Of a stretch of 64,000 bases of DNA, positions 25,965 to 34,365 are shown in pieces. The position numbers and the translations under genes were made by a program. The DNA comes from RHLJ01 sp965242845 (GTDB lineage Bacteria > Bacteroidota > Rhodothermia > Balneolales > Balneolaceae). Numbering within the stretch: the stretch's first letter is position 1; every line of letters begins with the position of its first letter. The notes below the pieces were generated by a model. That model made no database searches and was not told where the DNA came from. It saw only the letters and a list, made by a program, of their open reading frames with translations. Where the stretch lies: contig CBDETC010000002.1 of NCBI GenBank assembly GCA_965242845.1, positions 1 through 64,000 of the forward strand, in the 5' to 3' direction.

Positions 25965-26535
25965 CATTTATATCATTCTCCTGGTTTCTTCTTTACTTGC
26001 ATCTTCGGATGCAGGTAAAGACTCTTTTACTACTGAGATAGCAAAAGACCAACTCACTTTGAACCCCAATGAAGGAATCTTCTATTATGAAGAAAAGCCC
26101 TACACAGGAGTTGCTGTAGAATTCTTTGCTAATACACAGATTGCTGAACTGATAACGTATCAAAACGGCAAAAGAAATGGCTTACGACAAAAATGGTATG
26201 AAAACGGAACCTTGAGTTTCGAAGCTAGCTATGAAGAAAATAAACTTCATGGACAGGTTAGTACCTGGTGGTCGAATGGAAATCGACGCAGCATGGCTAA
26301 CTATGAACAAGGTGTATTAGAAGGTATTGCGGAACAGTGGTATGAGAGCGGAGCTCTATTTAAGAAAATGAACCTTGTTGGTGGAAAAGAGGAAGGCATG
26401 CAACAAGCCTGGAGAGAAAACGGCAAGCTTTATACAAATTACGAAGCCAAAAATGGAAGAATTTTTGGCTTAAAGCGTGCCAACCTTTGTTTTGAACTAG
26501 AAAATGAAATTGTACAGATCAGTGAAGAACTTTAA
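25951..26535 (+). CDS. MORN-repeat (YwqK-like) exported protein
   Basis: A 194-residue protein with a signal peptide (MRFVSIYIILLVSSLLASSD) and four or more MORN-variant repeats of about 23 residues (NGKRNGLRQKWYENGTLSFE, NKLHGQVSTWWSNGN, GVLEGIAEQWYESGALFKK, GKEEGMQQAWRENGKLYTN). It ends in a short tail with a cysteine (ANLCFELENE). Families of this type are often labelled YwqK antitoxin, but export and the lack of a toxin gene make that role unlikely here. It overlaps both neighbours (14 and 32 bases). Confidence 0.75.
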   Translation: MRFVSIYIILLVSSLLASSDAGKDSFTTEIAKDQLTLNPNEGIFYYEEKPYTGVAVEFFANTQIAELITYQNGKRNGLRQKWYENGTLSFEASYEENKLHGQVSTWWSNGNRRSMANYEQGVLEGIAEQWYESGALFKKMNLVGGKEEGMQQAWRENGKLYTNYEAKNGRIFGLKRANLCFELENEIVQISEEL

Positions 26536-27199
26536 CACCATATTCCTACTTCTATTTTTACTGCTTGCATGTAAAGCAGAACGACAACCAGTTGAGAATG
26601 AGCATTATGGAGAAACAACTGCTCTCCCTTACTATCAGGAAGCTTCATTTACTCCAAGCTGGTTCGATGAAAAGAACATACTCCCCAATGATTTTCATAA
26701 AATCCCCGAATTTTCACTTACCAATCATCTTGGAGAAACAATTACAGAAGAAACTGTGCAAGAAAAAATCTATGTGGTCGATTTCTTTTTTGCCAGCTGC
26801 TCGGGCATTTGCCCAAAACTAACTTCCAATATGGCGATTGTACAAGACGCTTTTATAAACGATGATGATGTACTTCTACTATCTCATTCCGTAACTCCCA
26901 CATTAGATACAGTTCGTGCACTTAAAGCTTTTTCCAAAACCTATGGAGTTGTTGATGGTAAATGGCACCTGCTTACAGGAGACAGAGACCTTATTTATGA
27001 TTTAGGCAGGAATTACTATTTCGTAGAAGAGGATTTAGGATTAGAAAAAAACCCTGATGAGTTCATTCATACTGAAAACATGGTACTCATCGATCAAAAC
27101 GGGTATTTAAGAGGAATTTATAATGGCCTAAATAAAACTTCGGTCAACCAGCTTATTGAGGATATAAAGCTTCTTAAACAAAGTACTGATCACTCATAA
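26504..27199 (+). CDS. SCO1/SenC-family thioredoxin-fold lipoprotein
   Basis: A 231-residue lipoprotein (signal TIFLLLFLLLAC). The SCO copper motif is complete: FFASCSGICPKL with Cys99 and Cys103, and the distal histidine H189 in EFIHTENMVLID. SCO proteins carry copper to cytochrome oxidase or act as thiol-disulfide reductases. Start is ATG 26504, or GTG 26522, which would leave a shorter signal. It is the last gene of the run and overlaps the MORN gene by 32 bases. Its presence is the best clue that the YHYH operon is about copper or periplasmic redox balance. Confidence 0.9.
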   Translation: MKLYRSVKNFNTIFLLLFLLLACKAERQPVENEHYGETTALPYYQEASFTPSWFDEKNILPNDFHKIPEFSLTNHLGETITEETVQEKIYVVDFFFASCSGICPKLTSNMAIVQDAFINDDDVLLLSHSVTPTLDTVRALKAFSKTYGVVDGKWHLLTGDRDLIYDLGRNYYFVEEDLGLEKNPDEFIHTENMVLIDQNGYLRGIYNGLNKTSVNQLIEDIKLLKQSTDHS

Positions 27200-27301
27200 A
27201 TTGGGAATTCAATATTCGGAAAAGCTGTTTTTTTACTTTGATATAAGCAGAGATTCCCTCACTTTTGCTCAGGAAATAATAGTAGAAACAACCTGAGAAC
27301 A

Positions 27302-28048
27302 ATGAATTCACACGAAATTGACTACACCATCCACGGAAATGACATGCAGGTGGTGTCTATTGAATTAGATCCTCAAGAAACAGTAATTGCCGAAGCAGGC
27401 ACCATGAACTGGATGGATCGGGGAATTAATTTTGAGGCCAAATTGGGAGATGGTTCCCAACCAGACAAAGGGGTATTTGGGAAACTCCTCGATGTTGGGA
27501 AAAGAGCTTTAACCGGGGAATCTATTTTCCTCACCCATTTCACTAATACAGGTTCTGGGAAGAAGGAAGTCAGCTTTGCCGCCCCCTACCCTGGCACTAT
27601 CATTCCTTTAGATTTAAACGCTATTGGCGGAGAAATTCTTTGTCAGAAAGACGCTTTTCTTTGTGCTGCTAAGGGTACTGAAATAAGTATCGCTTTCAAT
27701 AAAAAATTAGGTAGCGGCTTTTTTGGTGGAGAGGGATTCATCCTCCAAAAGCTACGTGGTGACGGCCTTGCCTTCTTACATGCTGGCGGAACCGTGATTG
27801 AAAAAGAGCTTAATAATGAGTCCTTGCTGATAGATACAGGATGTATCGTTGCTTTCTCCCCTGAACTAAATTATGACATTGAAAAAGCTGGAAATATGAA
27901 ATCCATGTTTTTTGGAGGAGAAGGATTATTCCTGGCTACCCTTCAGGGAACTGGAAAAGTATACCTGCAAAGCCTCCCATTTTCTCGCTTAGCAGATCGA
28001 ATTATCCAGCAGATTCCTAGAACCCCTCCGCATAGAGACGATCATTAG
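27302..28048 (+). CDS. TIGR00266/AIM24-family protein
   Basis: A 248-residue cytoplasmic protein of the AIM24/TIGR00266 family, folded as a beta-sandwich. Typical parts are EAGTMNWMDRGINFE, GESIFLTHFTN, AAPYPGTIIPLDL, GEGFILQKLRGDGLAFLHAG and GGEGLFLATLQGTGKVYLQS near the end. Function is unknown in bacteria. A 102-base gap separates it from the SCO gene; no standard promoter is visible there. Confidence 0.9.
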   Translation: MNSHEIDYTIHGNDMQVVSIELDPQETVIAEAGTMNWMDRGINFEAKLGDGSQPDKGVFGKLLDVGKRALTGESIFLTHFTNTGSGKKEVSFAAPYPGTIIPLDLNAIGGEILCQKDAFLCAAKGTEISIAFNKKLGSGFFGGEGFILQKLRGDGLAFLHAGGTVIEKELNNESLLIDTGCIVAFSPELNYDIEKAGNMKSMFFGGEGLFLATLQGTGKVYLQSLPFSRLADRIIQQIPRTPPHRDDH

Positions 28049-28055
28049 TAAAAAG

Positions 28056-28853
28056 ATGAAGGAATATTCTATTAAAGGTGGTGAACAAGGTGCCAAGCGG
28101 CTGGATGTTCTATTTAATACTCTTGAAGGAAGTACCAAAGAATTCCTAAATCGAGCTGAGGTAAAAAAGGATATATATTGCCTGGATTTAGGGTGCGGAA
28201 ATGGAGGAGTATCATTTCTATTAGCAAATTTGGTAGGCCCAAAAGGATATGTTCTGGGATTGGATCTTGATCAAAAAAACATACAAATCGCTACAGAAAC
28301 GGCTACTGTAAGAGATATTGAACATGTAGCCTTTCAACGTTTTGATGTTTATGAACTAGAGAGTAAACATGAATTTGATCTTGTTTATAGCCGCTTTCTT
28401 CTTTCTCATCTTGCTTCTCCGGAACCTGTTCTGAAGCGAGCCTTTGAAGCAATAAAACCGGGAGGTACTATTCTTATTGAAGACACAGACTTTACCGGGC
28501 ATTTCAGCTATCCAAATTCTGTTCATTTCGATCAATATGTTTCTTTGTACCAACAGCTACTCCAAAAAAGGGGCGGTAATGCCAACCGGGGTCAGCAACT
28601 TGTAGGTATGCTGGAAAAAGCCGGATTTACCGATATAGAGTTCGAAATATCAAATCCCGCTCATATATCCGGTGAAGGTAAATTAATGGCTGAAATCACT
28701 TTTGAAGCAGTATCACAATCGTTAATTGATGAAAAGCTTATTGATGAAAGAGAGTTTTCCAACCTCCATCAAGGACTCATTGAATTCAGAAAACGAGAAG
28801 ATACGATAATGAGCCTGCCCCGGATTTTTCAGGTAAAAGCTCGTCGTGCTTAG
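28056..28853 (+). CDS. Class I SAM-dependent methyltransferase
   Basis: A 265-residue methyltransferase. The SAM site CLDLGCGNGGVSFLLA (motif I) is near residue 45, GLDLDQKNIQIA is motif II, FDLVYSRFLLSHLASPE is motif IV, and FEAIKPGGTILIED follows. The substrate is unknown. It starts 8 bases after the AIM24-like gene and is probably in the same transcript. It converges on hxlR across a short gap. Confidence 0.88.
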   Translation: MKEYSIKGGEQGAKRLDVLFNTLEGSTKEFLNRAEVKKDIYCLDLGCGNGGVSFLLANLVGPKGYVLGLDLDQKNIQIATETATVRDIEHVAFQRFDVYELESKHEFDLVYSRFLLSHLASPEPVLKRAFEAIKPGGTILIEDTDFTGHFSYPNSVHFDQYVSLYQQLLQKRGGNANRGQQLVGMLEKAGFTDIEFEISNPAHISGEGKLMAEITFEAVSQSLIDEKLIDEREFSNLHQGLIEFRKREDTIMSLPRIFQVKARRA

Positions 28854-28863
28854 TTAAATCATC

Positions 28864-29199
28864 TCATTCCGAATGATTTTGAATCACATAGTCACCCCAA
28901 TTCGCTATAGATTCGAGGATAGGGATTAGAGTTTTACCAAAATCAGTAAGAGAGTATTCTACTTTTAATGGAGGTTTAGACGTATACACTTTTCGCTGAA
29001 TTACCCCATCTTCTTGTAGCTGTTTCAACTGTAAACTCAGTGTCCTTTCAGTAACCCCGATCATCTTCTTCCTCAGCTCGTTATATCTTAGGGTTCTTTC
29101 TATCAAATAAAAGAGGATTACGGACTTCCATTTACCACCTATTATCCCCATTGCTACACTAGTACAACAGGGATATTCCTTTCCTTTTACCAAATACAT
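28864..29199 (-). CDS. HxlR-family transcriptional regulator
   Basis: A 111-residue winged-helix regulator of the HxlR/YodB type. Conserved parts are CCTSVAMGIIGGKWKSVILF, GVTERTLSLQLKQLQEDGVI and YSLTDFGKTLIPILESIANW. The N-terminal cysteines at about residues 11-12 are at the place where family members sense electrophiles or hypochlorite. It is divergent from a DUF1330 gene, and a matching operator lies between them. Confidence 0.92.
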   Translation of the reverse strand: MYLVKGKEYPCCTSVAMGIIGGKWKSVILFYLIERTLRYNELRKKMIGVTERTLSLQLKQLQEDGVIQRKVYTSKPPLKVEYSLTDFGKTLIPILESIANWGDYVIQNHSE

Positions 29200-29241
29200 G
29201 TTAACGAATATTAGAAGTTAAACTATCATTTTTGACCGTTA

Positions 29242-29273
29242 TTGATAAGATAAATAGACTATACTTAGTTTTG
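29242..29273 (+). promoter_or_regulatory. Bacteroidota-type promoter of the DUF1330 gene
   Basis: TTG at 29242-29244 and TAGTTTTG at 29266-29273 with 21 bases between, within the TTG-N17-23-TAnnTTTG pattern. Transcription would begin near 29280, inside the palindrome that follows. Confidence 0.6.
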
Positions 29274-29275
29274 CC

Positions 29276-29292
29276 ACTATAAATTTTATAGT
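29276..29292. promoter_or_regulatory. Candidate HxlR operator
   Basis: Perfect inverted repeat ACTATAAA-T-TTTATAGT directly after the promoter box and across the expected transcription start. ACTA...TAGT half-sites recall YodB/HxlR-family operators. Binding here would block DUF1330 transcription and could also control hxlR. Confidence 0.55.
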
Positions 29293-29311
29293 ATAAAAAT
29301 TGAGTAAAACT

Positions 29312-29614
29312 ATGACTTATTATTCAGTATTAGATGTAACTCCATCTTCAGAAGATTGGATTCCTGATTACCTCCCCACCGCAAACAAATTAGTAGCTAA
29401 GCATGGTGGTAAATACTTAGCAAGAACGGCTTCTCATGAACAGGTAGAAGGAGAAACTAAGGAAGCTGCTCTTCGCATCATTCTAGAATGGCCTTCCAAA
29501 GAGGCAGCTATGGCTTTTATGAATGATCCGGAATATGCTCCTCACCTTGAAGCTCGAACTAATGGCTCTACCAGCCATCATTATCTAATTGAAGGGAAAG
29601 ACGATCTATCATAG
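29312..29614 (+). CDS. DUF1330 domain protein
   Basis: A 100-residue protein of the dimeric ferredoxin-like DUF1330 family: TYYSVLDVTPSSEDWIPDYL, LVAKHGGKYLARTASHEQVE, and RIILEWPSKEAAMAFMNDPE with YAPHLEARTNGS. ATG 29312 is chosen, with GAG 7 bases upstream; TTG 29300 would add four residues. It is divergent from hxlR and probably a target of it. Confidence 0.85.
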   Translation: MTYYSVLDVTPSSEDWIPDYLPTANKLVAKHGGKYLARTASHEQVEGETKEAALRIILEWPSKEAAMAFMNDPEYAPHLEARTNGSTSHHYLIEGKDDLS

Positions 29615-29622
29615 ATAACATT

Positions 29623-29654
29623 AAATAGCCTTCTGCCCAATCAGGAGGCTATTT
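29623..29654 (+). terminator. Hairpin between the DUF1330 and SDR genes
   Basis: AAATAGCCT (29623-29631) pairs with AGGCTATTT (29646-29654) around a 14-base loop, followed by one more T. A weak intrinsic terminator that may leave the SDR gene partly read through. Confidence 0.55.
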
Positions 29655-29666
29655 TACAATAAAATT

Positions 29667-30479
29667 ATGAGCAAGCATATTTTAATTACGGGAAGCACAG
29701 ACGGGATAGGAAAACTTACAGCTATCAAACTCGCCCAGCAAGGACATACGATATATCTACACGGAAGGAATCAGGAAAAACTTCTGAATACCATTTCAGA
29801 GCTAAGAAGAATTTCAGGCAACAATTCCATAGAGGGCTTTGTAAGTGATTTCTCTAACCTGAGCGATGTGATAAAAATGTCGGAAGAGGTTAAGAGTATA
29901 ACTCCCTCACTGGATGTATTAATAAATAATGCTGGAATATTTAAGAGCAATACCGTCCACAGTGAAGGAGAAATAGATATCAGATTTCGAGTAAATTACC
30001 TTGCTCCTTTTTTGCTTACCAATGAGCTTATCCCCCTTCTGGTACAAGGAAGTTCTTCCAGAATTATCAACCTTAGTTCTGCTGCTCAGGCTCCGATTTC
30101 TCTTGAGGCTTTAACAGGACATGAAGAACTCATGGTTCAGGAAAGCTATGCGCAAAGTAAACTAGCCTTAACTATGTGGAGCTTTTACCTGGCTGAAAAA
30201 CTCAAAAATATCTCCGTGCTGGCCGTAAATCCTGGCTCTTTACTTAACACCAGAATGGTTCAAGAAGCTTATGGTACACATTGGTCTTCAGCAGATAAGG
30301 GCGCAGACATCCTAGTTGAGTTAGCAGTTTCTGAGGAATATTCGGGAATAACAGGAAAATATTTCGATAACGATAAAGGACATAAAAAAGGGAGATTCGC
30401 TCAAGCTCACCCAGACGCTTACAATCAGGAGAAGATTCTTACTCTTATTAAAAAAACACTTCCTTTAGTCGATTTGTGA
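29667..30479 (+). CDS. Short-chain dehydrogenase/reductase
   Basis: A 270-residue SDR enzyme. The cofactor motif is ITGSTDGIGKLTA, then LINNAGIF. The catalytic serine is in IINLSSAAQAP and the tyrosine-lysine pair in ESYAQSKLALTMW. Length is normal for the classical-to-retinol-dehydrogenase-like branch. Substrate unknown; its place in an HxlR-linked group suggests carbonyl detoxification, which is inference. Confidence 0.9.
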   Translation: MSKHILITGSTDGIGKLTAIKLAQQGHTIYLHGRNQEKLLNTISELRRISGNNSIEGFVSDFSNLSDVIKMSEEVKSITPSLDVLINNAGIFKSNTVHSEGEIDIRFRVNYLAPFLLTNELIPLLVQGSSSRIINLSSAAQAPISLEALTGHEELMVQESYAQSKLALTMWSFYLAEKLKNISVLAVNPGSLLNTRMVQEAYGTHWSSADKGADILVELAVSEEYSGITGKYFDNDKGHKKGRFAQAHPDAYNQEKILTLIKKTLPLVDL

Positions 30480-30493
30480 AAATGATTCTATAA

Positions 30494-31417
30494 ATGCACA
30501 GCTTGAGCGAAATAGCCAAAGAGGGAGCATTAAGTCTTGGACTTGTCTTCCCAATAGAATCTTATAAAGGTTCTATTGCACAAATGAAGGATCAGGAAAC
30601 CCTGGCAAAAAGAGCAGAAGAACTCGGGTTTAAAGCTCTCTGGTTCAGAGATGTTCCATTTAATGACCCTTCATTCGGAGACGCTGGTCAGTTATATGAT
30701 CCATGGGTATATATGGCTCATATTATGAACCATACTGAGCAAATTATTCTGGCCACCGGAAGCGTGATCTTACCTTTACGTCATCCTGTTCATACTGCGA
30801 AGTCCGTTGCGAGTTTACAGCATCTATCTTCAGGCCGGATAGTGCTCGGTATCGCATCAGGTGACAGACCTAGTGAGTACCCCGCGTTTAACCAAAAGCT
30901 GGAGAATAAAGGGGAATTATTTAGAGATAGTTTCTCCTACTTGAAATCCTTGCAGCAAGATTTCCCCGTACACAAATCAAACAGCTTCGGAGAAGTATTT
31001 GGAAATATAGACCTGGTTCCTAAAGCTAACTATGAAACTCCGATGCTTGTTACCGGATATTCAGGACAAAACCTGGATTGGATTGCATCACATGCAGATG
31101 GCTGGCTTTATTATCCAAGAGATTTTAGAGTTTTGCGGCTCACAATGGATAATTGGAGAAATACCTTAAAAGAAAATAACCAATCATGGAAACCATTCAT
31201 GCAGTCTCTATATGTGGACCTTTTAGAAGATAAAAAAGCTAAGCCCTCTATTATTCATCTTGGCTTTAAAACAGGAGCTGATTACCTGAATGCCCATCTT
31301 AAATCATTGGAAATCCACGGTGTCAATCACGTTATTCTAAATCTCAAATATGGCTCCAGACCTGCCGAGGTAGTTTTGGAAGAATTAGGTGAATTGGTTT
31401 TGCCTAATTTTAAATGA
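30494..31417 (+). CDS. Luciferase-like monooxygenase (LLM) family oxidoreductase
   Basis: A 307-residue flavin-dependent LLM-class protein. Typical segments are GLVFPIESYKGSIAQMKDQE, AEELGFKALWFRDVPF, LATGSVILPLRHPVHTAKSV and GRIVLGIASGDRPSEYPAF, ending in the barrel strand VNHVILNLKYGSRP. It begins 14 bases after the SDR gene, so the pair is one unit. It converges on rho with a 44-base gap that shows no strong terminator. Confidence 0.88.
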   Translation: MHSLSEIAKEGALSLGLVFPIESYKGSIAQMKDQETLAKRAEELGFKALWFRDVPFNDPSFGDAGQLYDPWVYMAHIMNHTEQIILATGSVILPLRHPVHTAKSVASLQHLSSGRIVLGIASGDRPSEYPAFNQKLENKGELFRDSFSYLKSLQQDFPVHKSNSFGEVFGNIDLVPKANYETPMLVTGYSGQNLDWIASHADGWLYYPRDFRVLRLTMDNWRNTLKENNQSWKPFMQSLYVDLLEDKKAKPSIIHLGFKTGADYLNAHLKSLEIHGVNHVILNLKYGSRPAEVVLEELGELVLPNFK

Positions 31418-31461
31418 GATTTAAAGAATTAAACGACCTAAAATAGAAAGATTTAACCAGC

Positions 31462-33000
31462 TTACTGATTCATCGAAATCAGGAACTCTTCATTGTTCCT
31501 GGTTCCTTTGATTTTCTCGATCAGGAATTCTGCTGCTTCAAAGGAATTCATCTTGGTCATATAACGACGAAGTAATACTACTTTTTCGCGCTCAGCATCG
31601 CTAACAAGTAGCTCTTCCCTCCTGGTACCACTTCTAAACACATCAATAGCTGGATAAATTCTTCGATCAGAAATACGACGGTCGAGAACAATCTCACTAT
31701 TACCCGTCCCCTTGAACTCTTCAAAGATTACATCGTCCATTCTAGAGCCTGTATCAACAAGAGCAGTAGCTATGATGGTTAATGAACCACCACCTTCAAT
31801 ATTCCGGGCAGAACTGAATAATTGACGAGGAACTTTAAGCGCTTCGGAATCTACACCACCGGTCATAGTCCGGCCTTTATTACCAGCTCCAACGTTATAA
31901 GCACGAGCTAATCGGGTAATCGAATCTAACAGAAGAAGCACATCATGACCACTTTCAACCAGTCGTTTTGCCTTTTCAAATACAATCTCAGAAAGGCCAA
32001 TATGGTTTTCTGGTTTTTCATCGAATGTAGAAGCAGCTACTTCTGCCCCATCCACAGTGCGCTCCATTTCAGTTACTTCTTCAGGACGTTCATCCACAAG
32101 AAGAATCAGGATTTTTGCTTCAGGATGGTTTTTAGAAACTGCATTAGCAATATTTCTAAGAATAGTAGTTTTTCCGGTTTTTGGTTGAGCTACGATTAAT
32201 TGTCGCTGGCCTTTACCAACAGGAGCAAATAGGTCGATAAATCTTGTGGTATACTCACCTGCATCGTACTCAAGGGTGTATCTTTCATCCGGGTGAATTG
32301 GAAGTAGCTCGTCAAAGTTACCCCGGTTGTCCATATCTGTAGGAATCCGACCGTTCACTCCTTCTACACGAAGTAAAGCAAAATATCGCTCTCCTACTTT
32401 TGGAGGCCTGATAATTCCGATTACACAATCCCCCTGTCTAAGTCTGAATCTCTTAATTTGTGATGGAGATACATAGATATCGTCAGGACTTGCCTTATAG
32501 TTATAATTCACCGATCGAAGGAAACCATAACCATCAGGTAAAATTTCAAGAGTACCCTCATTTATTAAGTATGGACCAAGCTGATCCGTAATCTCTGCAA
32601 TTCGTTCGTGTAAAGTTGGCGCATTGGAAACAGGTAACTGATCGTGCTCGTGATTGCGATTCCTATTATTCCTATTTCTCTGATTATTTCTTCTATCGTT
32701 TTGCCTGTTCTCTTTTGGTTCTTCTTTTTTCTCTTCTTCGTTATTCGTTTTATAAGAAACGATATGTGATTGAGAACCATAAGTTTTTAACTCTTCTTCT
32801 TTTTGAGAAGTAGCCTGAACCACTTCAGGTTCTGGCTTTCCTGCCAACGCCTCAATTTCAGCTATAAGCTCTGCTTTTTTGACTCCGGTGACTTTTTTAA
32901 CACCAACTGACTTAGCTAAAGTTTTTAGTTCAGGCAGTTTTTTAGAAGAAAGAGAATTCAATTCCTCTTGAGAGAGATTAATCGTCTGATTATCTGACAT
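31462..33000 (-). CDS. rho: Transcription termination factor Rho
   Basis: A 512-residue Rho. In order: a SAP-like N-terminal helical domain (about 1-52), a low-complexity linker rich in Glu, Asn, Arg and Gln (about 54-125), the cold-shock RNA-binding domain (GTLEILPDGYGFLRSVNYN), and the ATPase with Walker A VAQPKTGKTT near residue 270 and Walker B ILILLVDERPEEV. The secondary RNA-binding region GVDSEALKVPRQLFSSARN is intact. The linker is absent from E. coli Rho; such disordered inserts are known from Bacteroidota Rho proteins. Confidence 0.97.
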   Translation of the reverse strand: MSDNQTINLSQEELNSLSSKKLPELKTLAKSVGVKKVTGVKKAELIAEIEALAGKPEPEVVQATSQKEEELKTYGSQSHIVSYKTNNEEEKKEEPKENRQNDRRNNQRNRNNRNRNHEHDQLPVSNAPTLHERIAEITDQLGPYLINEGTLEILPDGYGFLRSVNYNYKASPDDIYVSPSQIKRFRLRQGDCVIGIIRPPKVGERYFALLRVEGVNGRIPTDMDNRGNFDELLPIHPDERYTLEYDAGEYTTRFIDLFAPVGKGQRQLIVAQPKTGKTTILRNIANAVSKNHPEAKILILLVDERPEEVTEMERTVDGAEVAASTFDEKPENHIGLSEIVFEKAKRLVESGHDVLLLLDSITRLARAYNVGAGNKGRTMTGGVDSEALKVPRQLFSSARNIEGGGSLTIIATALVDTGSRMDDVIFEEFKGTGNSEIVLDRRISDRRIYPAIDVFRSGTRREELLVSDAEREKVVLLRRYMTKMNSFEAAEFLIEKIKGTRNNEEFLISMNQ

Positions 33001-33114
33001 AAAGTATGTGTACTATTACAAAATTTACTTACTTAATTGGGGAGAGCACTATTTATCAGCGTTTTGGATAATACGTTAAGCGCTCACTCAGGTAAGGGTA
33101 CAATGAGAGGGTGG

Positions 33115-34365
33115 CTATAAGTTATTCTGATCTACCCACCGTTTAACTACCGGATAAAAGTAAAAACTTCCTGCAAAAATTACTACTTCTGTATCTATTT
33201 CCTTTAATATTGTTTGGAATGACTGATCATCAATAGGTTCACACTTCAAAATCGAACCAATATCATTGAAAACTGCAGCTCTTTCCATATCCATAGTGTA
33301 ATAGAAAACCTCATTGAAATCATTGAACAAAGTTAACAGCTCTGGCTTAGCTTTATCCTTCATTAATGAAAGAATGAGTGTTTTATCTCCATGTATATAA
33401 TTAAGACCCTCTAGCATTGCCTCAATCGCTTCAATGTTGTGAGAACCTGAAAAGAACCAATCTTTCTCATCCAGTAACCTCTCGAATCTAGCTGGCACTC
33501 CTTTAAAGGATACTAATGCCTGTTCAAATTCATGATTATCAACCGGAAATACCTCCCTAAGGCCATCTACAATTGAATATGAGATCGCTACATTCCAGGC
33601 ATTAATGGGTTCAAGGAAATTGGTTTTTGCACTCACACCGACTGCATCGAGCTTGATAGTTTGCTGATCAAAAATTGGCAATAAATCACTGCTTTCAATC
33701 AGAACGCTTTGCTCCTTTAAAGCTTCTTGCTCTATTACCTTCTGAGCATTTCCGAAGAAATTACCCAACACAACAGGAGTATCGCGTTTTATGATTCCTG
33801 CTTTCTCCGAAGCTATTCTCTCAATAGTATTTCCAAGAATCTGTTCATGATCTTTAGAAATACTTGTTATTGCTGATATCAGTGGCTGTATAATATTTGT
33901 AGAGTCAAATCTTCCACCCAGCCCTGTCTCAATGATTGCGATGTCTACCTTTTCCTCAGCAAAGAGCCAAAAAGAGAACGCAGTAGAAATCTCGAAGTAG
34001 GAAAGCTCGATTTCTTCAAGAATAGGTTTAGCAACATTAAAAAAGTGTATAAGCTTTTCATCACCTACCTCTTCCCCGTTAATCCTGAACCTCTCCTGAT
34101 AACGAATTAAATGAGGAGAAGTGAATAAACCGGTTCTAAGTCCTGAATTTCTATATATATGTTCTAAGAGAAAGCAGGTTGAACCTTTACCATTTGTCCC
34201 TGCTACATGTATGCTTTTAAAGCTTCTCTGAGGATTACCTATTCGTTCGCAAAAGAGACGGATACTATCTAAACCCGGATTGATAGCTTTGAGTCCAGAC
34301 TTCCCAAACATTGGGATATCATCCAAATACTGAAGAACATCTTCGATAGTGTTAAAGGCCACCAT
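33115..34365 (-). CDS. folC: Folylpolyglutamate synthase / dihydrofolate synthase
   Basis: A 416-residue Mur-ligase-like enzyme that adds glutamate to folates. The ATP loop SIHVAGTNGKGSTCFLLEH, the TGLFTSPHLIRYQERFRING folate-binding part, IIETGLGGRFDSTN, and GSHNIEAIEAML (the usual GAHNP region) are all present. Length is normal. Its start overlaps the stop of the aminotransferase gene by one base. Confidence 0.95.
   Translation of the reverse strand: MVAFNTIEDVLQYLDDIPMFGKSGLKAINPGLDSIRLFCERIGNPQRSFKSIHVAGTNGKGSTCFLLEHIYRNSGLRTGLFTSPHLIRYQERFRINGEEVGDEKLIHFFNVAKPILEEIELSYFEISTAFSFWLFAEEKVDIAIIETGLGGRFDSTNIIQPLISAITSISKDHEQILGNTIERIASEKAGIIKRDTPVVLGNFFGNAQKVIEQEALKEQSVLIESSDLLPIFDQQTIKLDAVGVSAKTNFLEPINAWNVAISYSIVDGLREVFPVDNHEFEQALVSFKGVPARFERLLDEKDWFFSGSHNIEAIEAMLEGLNYIHGDKTLILSLMKDKAKPELLTLFNDFNEVFYYTMDMERAAVFNDIGSILKCEPIDDQSFQTILKEIDTEVVIFAGSFYFYPVVKRWVDQNNL

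Noticed and set aside
25951..26535. Toxin-antitoxin system (YwqK antitoxin)
   Set aside because: The protein is exported, consists of MORN repeats, and no toxin-like gene is beside it. The family label is not evidence for an antitoxin.
28856..28879. Inverted repeat AAATCAT...ATGATTT between the methyltransferase and hxlR as a terminator
   Set aside because: The stem is short and A-T only, and it runs into the hxlR coding end. Too weak to call.
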